Below are positions 33,680 through 46,508 of a DNA stretch of 64,000 nucleotides, piece after piece. This DNA comes from Mytilus galloprovincialis (lineage: Eukaryota > Mollusca > Bivalvia > Mytilida > Mytilidae), in assembly GCF_965363235.1 (NCBI RefSeq), contig NC_134846.1, forward strand, positions 93,800,571 through 93,864,570, written 5' to 3'. The notes under the pieces are model-generated. The model ran no database searches, had not been told where the DNA came from, and saw nothing but the letters and a program-made list of their open reading frames with translations. A program made the position numbers and the translations under genes. How positions within the stretch are numbered: position 1 is the stretch's first letter; each line of letters starts with the position of its first letter.

Positions 33680-34300
33680 CGAATGATCCTTCATCGTGTG
33701 GAAACTATTATATGTTGGCATTGAACAAGGTCGTTCTTTTCCGTTGAGACTGTCTTGACGTTTTTACACTAACTTTGTTTCATGTATTTTGATTGATGTT
33801 GTAATATTGGTTTTGAACTAGCTTTAATGCCGCTGCGAGTACTCTTAGATTGACACTTTTGTCCATTTTTTTTATGTTATAATATTTTGTGCAACGTGCC
33901 AATCTGTTTAGTTTAACCATTTTCAACTCACTCGTACAGTTTGTTCTTATTTTGTGCTTATTATGATCGATTTCCCAGGTTTTAGCAATAGCCTGTTATT
34001 TAGTGGTATTATGTGGTGTGCAATCTGTCTAATTTGTTTATCGTTGATTGTTTTCTCATAAATCGGTCCGTTGGTTTTTGTCATATCGGGACATAATGTT
34101 GATGACAACATATACGATATGGGTTTTGTTCATTGTTGAAAACGCAAAGTTACCTTTAATTGCATACATCCACGTCGACTTGATTTGTGTGGATAGTTGT
34201 ATCATTTGCAATCATGACGTATCTGGCCTCATGTCTAAATCATTAACATGTACCGTAGTAAACAATGACACTGATAACTCCAATATATATATATATATAA
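33680..34300 (+). repeat. diverged dispersed repeat
   Basis: Phrases such as GGTTTTGTTCATTGTTGAAA and GTGGATAGTTGTATCATTTG are old relatives of the repeat at 34,500-34,895. An (AT)n run follows at about 34,280-34,300. Confidence 0.5.
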
Positions 34301-34499
34301 GGGATAGACACAAACAGGAAGAAACAGAATAGGGGAAAGTCACTTCCACAATAAAGCAAATAAGGCTTATTTTCAGGCTTAAATAAGCTATCAGTAACTG
34401 TGAGTACTCTCAGATCTGAACCTTATGTCTTTCTGTTGTGGTGAAAAAGTACCCGTCCACGTACACTCTGTGGTTTTTTTTTTAGATGTATTTCTATTT

Positions 34500-34895
34500 G
34501 TATAATCTGATTTTTATAGTTTGTTCTTATGCTGTGCTGTTACACCACTGTCCCATGTTAGTGGGTGGGATAGTGCATTCAAACGAGTTTAACCCCGCCA
34601 CATTCTGTATAGGCCTTTCCCAAGTCAGGAGCCTGTAATTCGGTGTTTGTCATTTGTTGCTGTGTGACACATTTGTTTTTCGTTCCGTGATAATTTTGTA
34701 CAATAATTATATAGGCCGTTAGTTTTCTCGTTTGAATTGTTTTACATTTGTCATTTCGTGGCTTCAAGTTTATAGCTGACTGTGTGGTATGGGCTTAGCT
34801 CATTGTTGAATGCCATACGGTGACCTATACTTTATTAATTTCCGTGTCATTCAGTATCTGGTGGATAGTTGTGTCATTGGCAATCATACCACATC
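34500..34895 (+). repeat. dispersed mussel repeat, good copy
   Basis: Contains TTTAACCCCGCCACATTCTG, CAAGTCAGGAGCCTG, AGGCCGTTAGTTTTCTCG, GCCATACGGTGACCTATAC and GGCAATCATACCACATC. The inverted relative is at 14,888-15,170. No ORF. Confidence 0.7.
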
Positions 34896-35036
34896 GAAAT
34901 ATCAGTAAGATGAAAGTGGCATGAAAATATCATAGGTGTAGTTAATGCACAATTTAGTTCCATTTATCGTTGAAGGAAAATGAGGCAAAATAAGTACTTG
35001 CATCAATAAGGTATATACTATTGATCACTTATTTTT

Positions 35037-36000
35037 AACCGGATTTTTGTGACAAAAATGTCGGTTATTGATTTGGGGATGTACGGCGGGCGGCCGGGCG
35101 GCCGGGCAGTCGGGCGGGCGGGCGGGCGGCAATCAAATGTTGTCCGTGCATCAACTCATGAACCGTTCAGCCAAAGCTTTTAAAATTTTAATATGTTGTT
35201 ACTGACAACTAAATGAAGGTCAAGTTCAATAATGGCGATTTTGACTTTTACCATTCAGGAGTTATGGTTCTTGAAAGATTGAAAAATGGAGTTTTCAGTC
35301 ATGTCCGTGCATTTACGCATGAACTGTTCTACCAAAGCTTCTCAAATTTTAATATGTTGTTACTGATGACAAAATGAAGGTCAAGTTCAATAATGACGAT
35401 TTTGACCTTTACCGTTCAGGAGTTATGGTTCTTGAAAGATTGAAAAATGGAGTTTCCAGTTGTGTCCGTGCATTTACGCATGAACTGTTCTACCCAAAAG
35501 CTTCCCAAATTTTAATATGTTGTAAATGATGACAAAATAGAGGTCAAGTTAAATAATGACGATTTTGACTTTCACCGTTCAGGAGTTATTGGTTCTTGAA
35601 AGATTAAAAAATGGTGTTTCCAGTCGTGTCCGTGCATTTTCTCATGAACCATTCAACCAAAGCTTTTGAAATTTTTATATGTTGTTACTGATGACAAAAT
35701 AGAGGTCAAGTTCAATAATGACGATTTTGACTTTTACCGTTCAGGCGTTATGGTTCTTGAAAGATTTAAAATGGCGTTTCCATTCACGTTGTTGCATTTA
35801 CTCATGAATGAACCATTCAATCTAAGCTTTTCAAATTTTAATATGTTGATATATCAGTATATACTGATGACAAAATGGAGGTCAAATTTGATATTGACTA
35901 TTTTCACTTTCACCATTCTTCAGTAATGGTTCTTGTGATATTGCCAGGACACAAATAAATATTAATAAATCCGGTTTGCTGTCGTTGTGACAGCCTCTTG
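35037..36000 (+). mobile_element. tandem-core element (AACCGG family)
   Basis: After a T-run comes the hairpin AACCGGATTTTTG...CAAAAATGTCGGTT (35,037-35,066), then a GGGC/GGCGG microsatellite (about 35,087-35,130). About five tandem units of roughly 161 bp follow (GTCCGTGCAT at 35,142, 35,303, 35,464 and 35,628). The 3' end is the hairpin GCTGTC-GTTGT-GACAGC (35,978-35,994) and CTCTTG|TTT. It shares plan and 3' end with the elements at 41,181, 43,463 and 60,698. Confidence 0.75.
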
Positions 36001-37769
36001 TTTATCTGTTTACGCATGTAGTTTTTCCCGCCACACATATTTTTTTCAGATCTCCCCCCCCCTTTTTCCCCCAATTTTTTTTTTTTTAAATTAGAAAATA
36101 TATTCATTTATTTTCAAAAAACAAACACCCCCTAGTTTGGTCAAATATGAACATGCAGCATTGCATAACATGTGTGATTTATATGGAGCACAAATGTATA
36201 TAGTATGGTGATGGAACAGTTTCCTGCACGTCTACAAAAATGATTTAACATTAAGTTATTTTAAAGTTTATGTTTTGAATTGAGCTCTGACTGGGATCGC
36301 AGCCTTAGCTCATTTTGGATAAGACCAACTGCCGTTGCGTTGTAAATTGGTGGTGGGTACGCCAGGCTGTGTTGATATCCTTTATACCAGTATCTAGGAC
36401 AATATATTTTAGGCGAAATAATACTGGTTTGTGCACCGATCATATATTCACTGTACAATATTCCTGCACATGCACACAGTTGCTTACAGTATACAGTAAT
36501 CAGTTGCTTATCCGTGCTACACTACAAAAGTAGTGGTACTCCAGACAGTGGAGGAAAGAATTATAAAGAAGAAGAAGATTGCTAATTGAAAAGATCAAGA
36601 TATGATTTGCGTGCGTTGCGGTCTATTTCAAAGATATGTCTTTTCGGTTTGTTTGGCCATTCCAGTTTCCTGTCGAACTTCCGGAATATGTTTTGACATT
36701 TCGAAAGTACAGAAAATAACAACGAAAGTCGAAAAGGATAAGTAAGTTTTAATTTTAAAGGGTAAACGTACGCTGTAAATCATTTCACTAAAACTGAATA
36801 AGTACATAATGCTAACTATCACTTTGGAACATGTAGGCGAGGCTTTTGTCAGATGCGATACTCTCGGGTGAGCAAAGAGAGAGTCATGGAGTTGTTGTGG
36901 ACCCGGATTTAGTTTTCTTTTAGGAAGTGGCTAAATTTTGCACTAAAAAAAAACAATAGAGCTATGTCAATCGTTCAACTTTGGTTTAATCCATTTAGCA
37001 TATCACTTGACACGAATAAATGTGTGTTTAACCAAAGCGAGTGCCAACAGGGGGAAACTATTGCTAAACACTTTCTTGTTTGGCCAAAATGAAAATTGAA
37101 AATTAATTTTGTTTCCCCTTACCCGACAGACCCTCTAAAATCCTCCAACTAAAATTGTTGGAGCCCGTGTGTTTGCAGCAAAGGGTAAACAGTGTATGCA
37201 AGGATACTAAAATTAGAATGGAATAATGTTTTGAATAAATGCATTGAAGCAATTATAACTACTCTGCCATTCTAGCCAGCCTCCAATAATAATATTGTAT
37301 GCGTAGTGGTATGATTGGGCATCCAAGCTAACCAATGAGCTTAAATATAAGGCCTGGTGTTTTTGTCGTGTTTGGGGTAAAATCCCTGAGTTCACCTTCA
37401 TCTGAGTGTTCAGCTCAACAAGTTGTATATTGGCATACTATTTATGCTATTTTGTCATATTTTGTTGTAAAATGTTGAGCTGACTATACAATCTAATGCT
37501 TAGATAACAGTTCTTGTAAGTTTTTATGTCTTTTATAAACTATAATTGGATGATGATTAAATATGGTCACACATTCAGGGTTTTGTGAAATAAGATGCCA
37601 GTGTTTCATTATTATATTTTTAGTTTCTGTATAGTTGGGTTGAATTTTGTTAACATTACTACATGTAGCAGTTGCTCCAGTTTCGCTGGGTGATGTGTTA
37701 GCTAGTTTTCCCTTTCTGTATTTTGTGTTTGATAAAAAAAAAAATCATTGATTTCAGATATTTCATATC
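36001..37769. other. spacer, nothing firmly recognised
   Basis: Poly-C and poly-T tracts near 36,050-36,085. No supported exon or repeat family. Confidence 0.35.
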
Positions 37770-38810
37770 CCAGACCTGCCAACTATCCCGATTTTCGCGG
37801 TATCATCCCGATTTTTATCCCTCAACCCGAATCCCGATATCGGGATCGTAAAACTAGTCAAAATCCCGATTTTCACCAAATATACCCGAAAAAATTATTG
37901 TTTACCGATTTTGAAGTTTTTCTGATCAATTTAAAAAAATCTATAATTTTGCCTGGGGAGAAATTATGACAAGTTATAACAACCCTACGCTAATCAACAG
38001 TCACAACAGGTGTCATAACTAGTGGTTGTATGTAATCAGATTACCTAATGGGTCGTAACAGTCCTCAAAATCAATTTGTATACACAAATTTGGTCAAACA
38101 GCTTTTCAATTTTAATCAATTTATCATACAAGCACAATTTGCAACATTTGCCGTAGTTCCACAACAAAATCATAATTAATAGAAAGATGAGAATTGTAAT
38201 GAACTCATCAAGAAAACATCGTTTATCTTGAAATCCGTTTAATTTTTGAAACCAGACGTCGTGTGTCTGTTGATTTAAAATTGACGCCATTTTGTATTCA
38301 CTTCTACTGTGTTACTGTATAAGCCTCCGCCGGTAAGAGCACCTCTGAATACAAAGAAAGATAACTCAAATTTTATCTATTTTCTCATTGATACTGATAA
38401 GACCATAAGTAAGACTAAATCAAAATCTGTCTTCATCCTTCTAATTTTAGGACATGTAGTTTTAGGTCTTTTGAGTCAAGGTTCATAGATAAGAAGGTCT
38501 TTGGAGGGGGATAAGGGGGGGGGGGGGGGGTCTCTACTTAGAATCCTTTATTTTTAATGCCATTTTTCTCTATTCTTCAGTTATTTTGTCAATTTTTTAA
38601 TTTAATAATACAAGAATCATGCAAATAAAAGAAATCAAGGCCTACAAGCTCATCATTAGAATACTAAAAGAAAAAAGAAGAGAACTTAGACTATTTCAGG
38701 AGTAAAAAACAATGCACACAGAAAAGTCGCTAAAATTATAACCCTTAAAAATCTGGTCGCGCGCTAAATCCCCCATGGAGATTTTCAAAAGTTGGCAGGT
38801 ATGATATCCT
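37770..38810. repeat. element with CCTGCCAACT inverted ends
   Basis: Starts AGACCTGCCAACTATCCC and ends AAAAGTTGGCAGGTATGA. The short inverted ends share ACCTGCCAACT. CCCGAT words repeat near the left end, and a G tract lies at about 38,515-38,530. CCTGCCAACTTTTGAAAG also occurs near 19,508. No transposase seen. Confidence 0.5.
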
Positions 38811-39079
38811 TGTTTGAGCTTCTAACTGTTTTTTTATATCACTTTTGCTGCTTGTGTTTATAAGATACCTCGATTCTTCACCGTTGATAAATCCTTTCAA
38901 TGAAAACACTTTTTTAGATATGAGCTGTGTTTGTGCAGATATTGATATGTTTCAGTTGGTTTGTCAATTGATATTGGTTTTAATGTCTTGTTACTTGTAT
39001 CATACTGCCTTCTTTAAAGAATCTTTCTCCTTTGTATTATTACATGAATTATGACAGTGTCTAAGAATATTGTTTCATT

Positions 39080-40740
39080 GTCAAGGAATATAAGTTCCTT
39101 CATAATAAAAGTTTCAAAAGGAATAAATATTATGACATAAACAAAGTTTCTAGTGGAACTTCTGTTAGGGGGAATAAATATACGTTGACATCATTACAGG
39201 AAAATTAGTACTGTAGGTGATCTTCAACTATCATTATCAATTTGTTTCTCTGTGTTAAAAATGGTAAAATGTGTTCAAGTATTAACAAACATTGTAAGGT
39301 CTGCCAACCCAACAAATTCTGATCAGCACATAGGCATGTCCAAGGTTTCATGGTAAAATTTATTGTTAAAAATAAATTCATAGTTTTCTTGAATAAGCCT
39401 AAATGTGAGCCAAAATTTGTTCCTGTGAAAAAAGTTCCAGTGGAACTAATATCACAGGAAATATGTTCTGGGAGAACTTTTTTCATAGATAATTTCAATA
39501 TAATTTGTTCCATCTCTATGAAATAAGTTCCACACTTTACCTGGTGAAATAAGTACCGGGTTGGTGAAATTTGTTCCTTACCTAGTGAAATAGGTTCCAG
39601 GTTTATGAGATTTGTTCCTTACCTGGGGAAATAAGTTCTGGGTTTGTGAAATTTGTTCCTCACCTGGTAAAATAAGTTCCTAGTCTGTGAAATATGTTCC
39701 ACTGGTTAAACAGGTTATCTTATATACTGAACATTTGTCATCAATGAGTTTAAAGTTATCATTCAAGTGCATTATAAAAATAAGTATAATATATTGATAA
39801 TATAACAAATTAAAAATGTAAATAATCCAATAAGAATTTTGTGACCTATAGCAAATGTTTAATTATAAACGTAAAAATTGTCAAAATGACAGTCCCACTT
39901 TGAGCTGAAAAGAGTAGGATAATAAAAATCTTTCAGAAAAAAATTAAAGTCAAAGATGAACATGAACATATGAACTAATTTGATAAGGACAAAATAACTG
40001 ATTAATGATTCCAAAATCGAAACAAAAGACACACTCTTTTGAAACTGTTCCATGACAAGTACATGTATGACTATAAACAGGGCCATGACAGTTAACAGGA
40101 ACCAAGGAGGAATACCACATATAACATAGATACAAATTATGATAAATTACCATCGCTTTATCCTGTAGAACTTTACAGTCATGCCTTCAATTGCATATGC
40201 ATTGGCGGATCCAGGGGGGGGGGGGGTGTTCCGGGGGTTGGAACCCCCCTTTTTTTTGGCCGCTCAGTGCATTTGAATGGGAACATATAGTTGGAACCCC
40301 CCTTTTTTTAAAATGGCTGGATCCGCCACTGATATGTATCCCATGCCAGCACACTCAGTACAGCATTTAGCTTGCTTTATAATTTAAGTGTAACAAGAAA
40401 ATGTTTCGCTGTGCAAAATGTTGCATAGGTACTTATTTCAGTGAAAATAGGTTTGAGAAGAAATTATTCATTGATTTCTTTGAAATATGTACATATTGGT
40501 CTTAAACTAATATCACAGGAACTTATTTAAAACTTTTAATATTAACTGGAACAAAATTCACGGAGCTATGATATTTGTTCCGGAACTTATTTCATATTTG
40601 GTCAAAAAATGAGTTCCGGAACAAATTTTACAGTGCTGGAACATATTTTCTGTGATATAAGTTTCGGCGGAACATATTTCCTATGAAATTTGTTCCAGCG
40701 GAACAAATGTCACGCCGGAACATATTTTTTGTTACATAGT
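39080..40740. repeat. GTTCC/GGAAC word cluster
   Basis: About 25 GTTCC or GGAAC words, mostly inside (A/T)TTGTTCC or GGAACA(A/T)AT. In 39,530-39,710 they form roughly 47-bp tandem units; in 40,500-40,735 they sit in inverted pairs. The clearest is ATTTGTTCC-AGC-GGAACAAAT at 40,688-40,708. A GGATCC foldback separates the two halves. Function unknown. Confidence 0.65.
40203..40336. repeat. GGATCC foldback copy
   Basis: TTGGCGGATCCAGG at the left and GGCTGGATCCGCCACTG at the right. The interior has two GTTGGAACCCCCCTTTTTT segments and a G tract. Confidence 0.8.
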
Positions 40741-41180
40741 CATACTTGCTTGGATCAAGGTTTGTGGCTTCTAGTATTTCCTTAAATGAAATTCAAATGT
40801 ACATATTTTTTGCATCGAATGTTATTAGGTAGCAGTCTTGTTGGGTTTAATATTTTCAATTGACTTAATAAAACTATAAGAAAAATATAGAACCCTATCT
40901 CAATTTGTATTTGGACTACTCTAAATTCAAGTCACAAAGACATTGATATTTAGAAGTATTTTCTAGTCTGAAATTGTAATTCTTCTTGTCATGCATAATA
41001 TGTTATTCAGTATGTTGTTTTAGTATCAATAAAGTTCAATTTGTTGTTTTTCTGTGTGTTAGATATACTTCAGGGATTACCTCTAAAAAAAGACTACCTA
41101 CCTACCCACTTCCAAAATGGTTGGTAGGAGAAGGGAATCAAAGATATTTTTAATTGAAGCCTTATAACAGAATAGTTTTT

Positions 41181-42275
41181 GTCGAGCCTGCAACTTTTGT
41201 TGCAGAAAGCTCGACATAGGGATAGTGATCCGGCGGCGGCGGCGGCGGCGGCGGCGGTGGTGTTAGCTCACTTCTTAAAAGCTATATATTTTAGAAGGTG
41301 GAAGACCTGGATGCTTCATATTTTGTATATAGATGCCTCATGTTACGAAGTTTCCGTCAGTCACATGTCAAATGTCCTTGACCTCATTTTCATGGTTCAG
41401 TGACCACTTGAAAAAAAAGTTCAGAATTTTTGTAACGTTGAATTCTCTCTTATTATAAGTAATAGGATAACTATATTTGGTATGTGCGTACCTTGCAAGG
41501 TCCTCATGCCCGTCAGACAGTTTTCACTTGACCTCGACCTCATTTCATGGATCAGTGAACAAGGTTAAGTTTTGGTGGTCAAGTCCATATCTCAGATACT
41601 ATAAGCAATAGGGCTAGTATATTTGGTGTATGGAAGGACTGGAAGGTGTACATGTCCAGCTGGCAGGTGTCATCTGACCTTGACCTCATTTTCATGGTTC
41701 AGTGGTTATAGTTAAGTTTTTGTGTTTTGGTCTGTTTTTCTCATACTTTATGCAATAGGTCTACTATATTTGTTGTATGGAATGATTGTAAGGTGTACAT
41801 GTCTAGCGGGCAGATGTCATCTGACCTTGACCTCATTTTCATGGTTCAGTGGTCAAAGTTAAGTTTTTAAGTTTTGATCTTTTTATCTAATATTATATGC
41901 CAAAGGTCAACTATATTTGGTGTATGGAAATATATTATGATCTATATGTCAGTCCTGCAGGTTTTATTTGACCATGACCTCAATTGCACGGTTCATTAGA
42001 CAGTATTAAGTTTTTGTGTTTTGGTCTATTTTTCTTAAACTATAAGTAATAGGTCAACTATATTTGTTGTATGGAAGCATTGTTAGCTGTACATGTCTGC
42101 CTGGCATGGTTCACCTGACCTTGACCTCATTTTCATGGTTCATTGGTCTTTGTTTAACTATCTTGTTTAATGTTAAGTTTATGTGACAGTTGTAATAACG
42201 CTTTATACTTAGGACTATCAACATAATATCAATGATTAGTAAAGAAGGCGAGACATTTCAGTGTGTGCACTCTTG
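41181..42275 (+). mobile_element. tandem-core element (GTCGAGC family), plus copy
   Basis: Starts after a T-run with the hairpin GTCGAGC-CTGCAAC-TTTT-GTTGCAG-AAA-GCTCGAC (41,181-41,215). A (CGG)n run follows (41,231-41,257), then about six tandem units carrying GACCTTGACCTCATTTTCAT and GGTTCAGTGGTCA. It ends with hairpin AGTG-TGTG-CACT and TCTTG|TTT (42,275). The inverted copy is at 17,872-18,759. Confidence 0.75.
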
Positions 42276-42743
42276 TTTAATTTATATAACAACTTTCTTT
42301 TCCTATTTGATATACAATTTTATTTTTTCATTATTGCCAGATATTAAATTGTTTTTTTTCTGACAAGTGACTAATATTATTGTGCAACTAGATATGATAA
42401 AATTAAACAACTTTGAATTTGAATTGTTACTTTAATTGTATACCAAGGTACAAATTGAACAATTTAAAAAAAATTAGATACATACATGTATATGGCCCTT
42501 TGTATTATAGTAAAATCAAAATATTGTAGCACGGCAAGTAAACAAGCATTTCTCGTTCAAATCTTTCCCCTTCTTCCTTTCAGTTTCAAAAAGAGAAGTC
42601 ACTTTAGATGAAAGATTTTTTTTGATTTTAAAATACTTGTCCAAAATGCTGTGTCCCTTGACATTACCTATATGTGTTATTTTAAAATGCAGAGTGCAGA
42701 CGTATTTAATATAATTCACAATTGTGCTTTCTTTTGAATTTAG
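42276..42743 (+). other. intron or promoter region before coding exon 1
   Basis: Ends in a pyrimidine-rich acceptor-like TTTTGAATTTAG at 42,732-42,743, ten bases before the ATG. A non-coding 5' exon therefore probably lies further upstream, but I cannot place it. Confidence 0.4.
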
Positions 42744-42881
42744 AAATTAAAAATGAGCTATCCATACCAAGGCAATCCAGGATATGGAGCTCCCCCTGGT
42801 GGATATGGACCACCCCAACCAGGTTACCCACAACAAGGAGCACCACAGCCAGGCTTCCCCCAACAAGGAGGGTATGGACAG
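42744..42881 (+). CDS. Gly/Pro/Tyr/Gln-rich protein, exon 1 (ATG at 42,753)
   Basis: The exon starts after AG at 42,743; the ATG is at 42,753-42,755. It encodes 43 residues beginning MSYPYQGNPGYGAPPGGYG, then PQQGAPQPGFPQQGGYGQ, and stops at CAG|GTATGT in phase 0. With four later exons it gives 305 residues of low-complexity sequence open at the 3' side; the folded part of the protein must lie beyond this window or in exons I did not find. MSYP followed by GYP/PPQ repeats is typical of annexin A7/A11 N-terminal tails and of some other condensate-forming or COPII-associated proteins. The family is not decided. Confidence 0.75.
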
Positions 42882-43144
42882 GTATGTAAACTGTGTAGGA
42901 GGAAATTGTCATGTGAATGTATGTCAGCTGTGTATGTACATGTATTGTTTGCTATGTTTTCAAGATATTTTATAAATAAAAATTTCCAATTTAAAAATTT
43001 CTTAATCCATTTAAATTCATTGCATAAGGCAATGAAATGCAAGCAACGGTAACAGTGAACATCTAATTTGGGAGTCTATTCATAGATAAAAACTAAAAAC
43101 AAAACCTGAAGCAAAAATAAAATTTGTGTCTGTTTGTTTTTTAG

Positions 43145-43237
43145 GTTTCCATGCCAACAGTAGAGAGTGCATCTGCTGCAGCTTATGGTACTTCCTCTGG
43201 AGGATATCCAGGTCAGCCAGGTCAAATTGGATTTGAT
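43145..43237 (+). CDS. Gly/Pro/Tyr/Gln-rich protein, exon 2
   Basis: Bounded by TTTGTTTTTTAG and GAT|GTAAGT; 31 codons, phase 0 on both sides. Reads VSMPTVESASAAAYGTSSGG, then YPGQPGQIGFD. It is less repetitive than its neighbours. Skipping it would keep the frame. Confidence 0.75.
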
Positions 43238-43462
43238 GTAAGTACCACTGCCTAGCTACATGTAGCTGAATATTGTTACTTAAAATAGATCAAACTAAAA
43301 TGAATAATTTATTTTTGCTATACATGTGTTACAGAGCTTCTTGAGACCAAATATTATTATTTTCTTTATCTATGGTGTAAGATTTCCATGTTGAATAAGA
43401 TATAAAGCAGAAGAAACATTTAGATTATGTATTCAATAAACAATGCAGTTAATCTTTTTTTT

Positions 43463-43873
43463 ATGGCCCCGCAACAAAGTTGTCGGTGCCATATAGTTTA
43501 ACCCTTTTCCGAAATTCTGAAATTCAGTCATTCTGAAATTCCGTCATTCAGCAACAAACCATTATACGGAGTTTTTTTCTAAACGCCTTCAGATATTAGG
43601 TTGATTTTTGGTATGTGAGTTACTCATGATGAGTTACAGATCAAGTTTAAATTTCGTTCCGCTCCGCTAATTTTTGCCAAAATTAAGGGTTTACAACTTT
43701 GAAAATTGTTGAAAATCACAGTTAAACAGGCTTTTCTTCTATACACCTCCAGATTTTGAGCTGATTTTTGATATGTGAGACTACCATCATGTTTGTGTCC
43801 ACATGTGTTATTGAAATTGCAGATTTGTCAACTTTTTGTGACGGGGTCATTCGTGTCACTTTGACACATCTAG
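43463..43873 (+). mobile_element. small element with shared hairpin ends, in intron 2
   Basis: After T8, a 30-nt hairpin ATGGCCCCGCAAC-AAA-GTTG...GCCAT (43,463-43,492). It is followed by short ATTCTGAAATTC-type repeats and two units with AGATNTTAGGTTGATTTTTG / CAGATTTTGAGCTGATTTTTG. It ends with hairpin GTGTCA-CTT-TGACAC and ATCTAG|TTTT (43,873). No ORF of note. Confidence 0.65.
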
Positions 43874-44739
43874 TTTTAAATATTTTCCTGGTATGCCTTC
43901 ATTTCAGCGAATACCACAAGGTCCAGACCAAAAGCCAAGATGACAACCATTATAAAACATTGATTTGATATTTAGGTTGGCATTTCTTCATCCAATTTTC
44001 TGGCTATCAGATGATTAGTTGCCAGATGATAATTAAAGAACCTCTTGACCAAATCTACTGAAATTTTAGCACAATTTCATTTACCATCATGATCAAATAC
44101 ATCTGAATTTTGATTTGATTGTTATGACAGTTACTGTCTCCTGATTTATCTCTCTTACTTCTTTAAATTTGTTTTCTTCTGTTTTTAAATGGAAATAATA
44201 ATTCAGCTTCATAAAATGTTTTTTGAAACTAAAACACAACCATAAAATAATACAGCTCATGTTTGAATTTGATGGTTTTGACGTTTTCAGTTCAGTACCA
44301 ATGCCCTTGGTTACCTTAATAATAACATTTTTTTTCTGGATTATAATTATATTTCCCTGACTTTAACATATCACTACTTTTCAAATAACACTAATATCAT
44401 GAATAATGTTTAAATTCTCTAAATTCATTCATAATTTGTATTTAAAATAATGTATCTATAATTTGCATACCAGGACATTCAAGAAACAAAATAGATGTGT
44501 TTGTCAACAGTTATGACCTTATTTACTGTAACATTTTAATTTGTGTACATACTACTTGACCAAAGTTTTTGAAATATTTTAAATACAATTTATCCAAGTT
44601 TTGTTTTGTGATTTGTAACTTTACCATTGAAGATTATAAAGTCTTACAACCAAATTAACTGATATAATTTTTAGTAGAAATTTTCAGAAAAACTTGAAGT
44701 TCATATTTGTCAGGGAGCTTTTCTTGAGTATATGTAAGG

Positions 44740-44994
44740 AAAAATCTAGACGAAAGAGTCTGTTTTAACTGCAATATTTTAGAGGATGAAAAACATGTAC
44801 TTTTAAATTGTCCCTTGTATAAAGATCTAAGACATGCTCTTTTTATTGATATATTGTGTCATAATGATATGTTTTTAAACTTGTCTGATGAAGAAAAATT
44901 TATATATATGTTTAGAAATACCAATATTTGTAATATTGTTGCCAAAACCTGCAATAACATTTTAACAAGGAGAAACAGTATTTTATATCATTAA
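44740..44994 (+). pseudogene. LINE RT C-terminal fragment
   Basis: 85 codons ending TAA, reading NLDERVCFNCNILEDEKHVL, then LNCPLYKDLRHALF. The C-x2-C...H...C block followed by an RRNSILYH-type end is the usual C-terminus of many LINE ORF2 proteins. No RT core precedes it, so this is a 5'-truncated dead copy. Its 3' UTR continues to about 45,109, is split by the transposon at 45,110-49,365, and resumes to a (GAATCT)n tail at about 49,455. It lies in intron 2 of the low-complexity gene. Confidence 0.8.
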
Positions 44995-45689
44995 CTACTG
45001 TATTTGTAGTATTTTATAAAAAGTATTATTTGTATTTTAATAGTCTCTCATAATTCTTTTAAGAATGGCTTTTTACATGTATTTAATTGTTTTAACTATG
45101 TTTACTGTATAGTCCAGCAGATAGGTGCAATATATGAAGGAATTGTGCACTTCGTGTTAAAAGCTCCAAATTTTGCTCAAACATACTTCTATCTATACTC
45201 TTCAATTTTAGATATGGAGGCAAGCTGGAAATATAGTTAACTTCCGGTAAAATCCAAAATGGCGGATGCATGTATAAATTTCAACTTTACTTAATTCTCT
45301 TTCAAATTTTTTAGTTTAAACTAAAAGAACTGATGTTTAAATTGATCTGAATCACATTAGATGGTTTTCAGTGTTGTTGAAGCAGCAATTTGGTGACGTT
45401 TGGTTAACTTCCGGTCGAATTTCATGTTAAAATTCAAGAAAAAGTCGACTTTTAATTTACAAAACGTGATCGAGAAGAAGGGTGTAATAGAATCAGGTAT
45501 TTATTTCTTTGGAGACCATTAAAATTCATTTGATATGGTGAACACTATTGTTTCATTATTATATTTGAATGAAGATAGACATGCACTTCGATAAATCAAG
45601 AGTCTAAATAATGAGTTCTTAAAGATTTAAACTTATTGAGACATCAGATGATCTAAGACCAGGTAGTTCTTCCTCAAATGTTGAAGAGG

Positions 45690-45927
45690 TTGACTGGACT
45701 TTAGTTCATTTACATGTTTTGGAGTTTAGTGTGACATCCATTTACACTGAATTAGTATACGATTTTGTAAAGGGACCAGCTGAGGACCACGTCCGGTTGC
45801 AGGCATTTTTTGCTGCATATAGAACACCCATTGGTGGCATTCGGCTGTTGTCTGCTCTTTGGTCAGTTTGTTGTCTCTTTGATATATTCCCCATTTTTTT
45901 TCTCAATGCTAAATGTATAATTTGTCA
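45690..45927 (+). repeat. dispersed repeat nested in the transposon
   Basis: GGACCAGCTGAGGACCACGTC, GGCTGTTGTCTGCTCTTTGG and ATTCCCCATTTTTTTTCTCAA mark a decayed copy of a common mussel repeat. Tail fragments are also at 2085-2190 and 55,975-56,042. Confidence 0.6.
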
Positions 45928-46508
45928 AAATATGACAGACGAATAGCTGCAATGCCCTACATCCACAAAGTGTATCAATATTGGTGCCGGATATGTTACT
46001 TTGGCGGGAAATCTTGTTAAATACAAAGAACTTCCATGTTTACCGTCTGCGACCAATCTGCATACACAATATGATGGCAGGGGTCTTCCATGTACTACGT
46101 ACAAAAACAATGCCGCATGACATAATACCTGCCATCTAAACACAGAAATAAAGAGAGCTAAAATAAGACATAAAAAGGATACAGATGATATGTAAAAAAA
46201 AACCAAGCAATCGGAGCTGGAAACTCACCCGCACTAGCTTATCATGAAGAATAGCAATGGAAGAATGGGTATGTTACTTTTGTTGTTCGTATAAACCAGA
46301 TGAAAACCTCCACGAAGAAACAACAAGTAATGTTGATATATCCCCGTTCGTCAATGTGTACAACAGCTTCAGTACACAGCTTCATTAGAGAAGCGCAGTG
46401 CTGGGGACCTCATTGTACAAGAAACGAAATATCATGTCCAATTTCTTGCTTATCTTTCTCGGCAGGCATCTAAAGTCTCTAGTGAAGATGTCAAAAAAAT
46501 ATTTCGAA

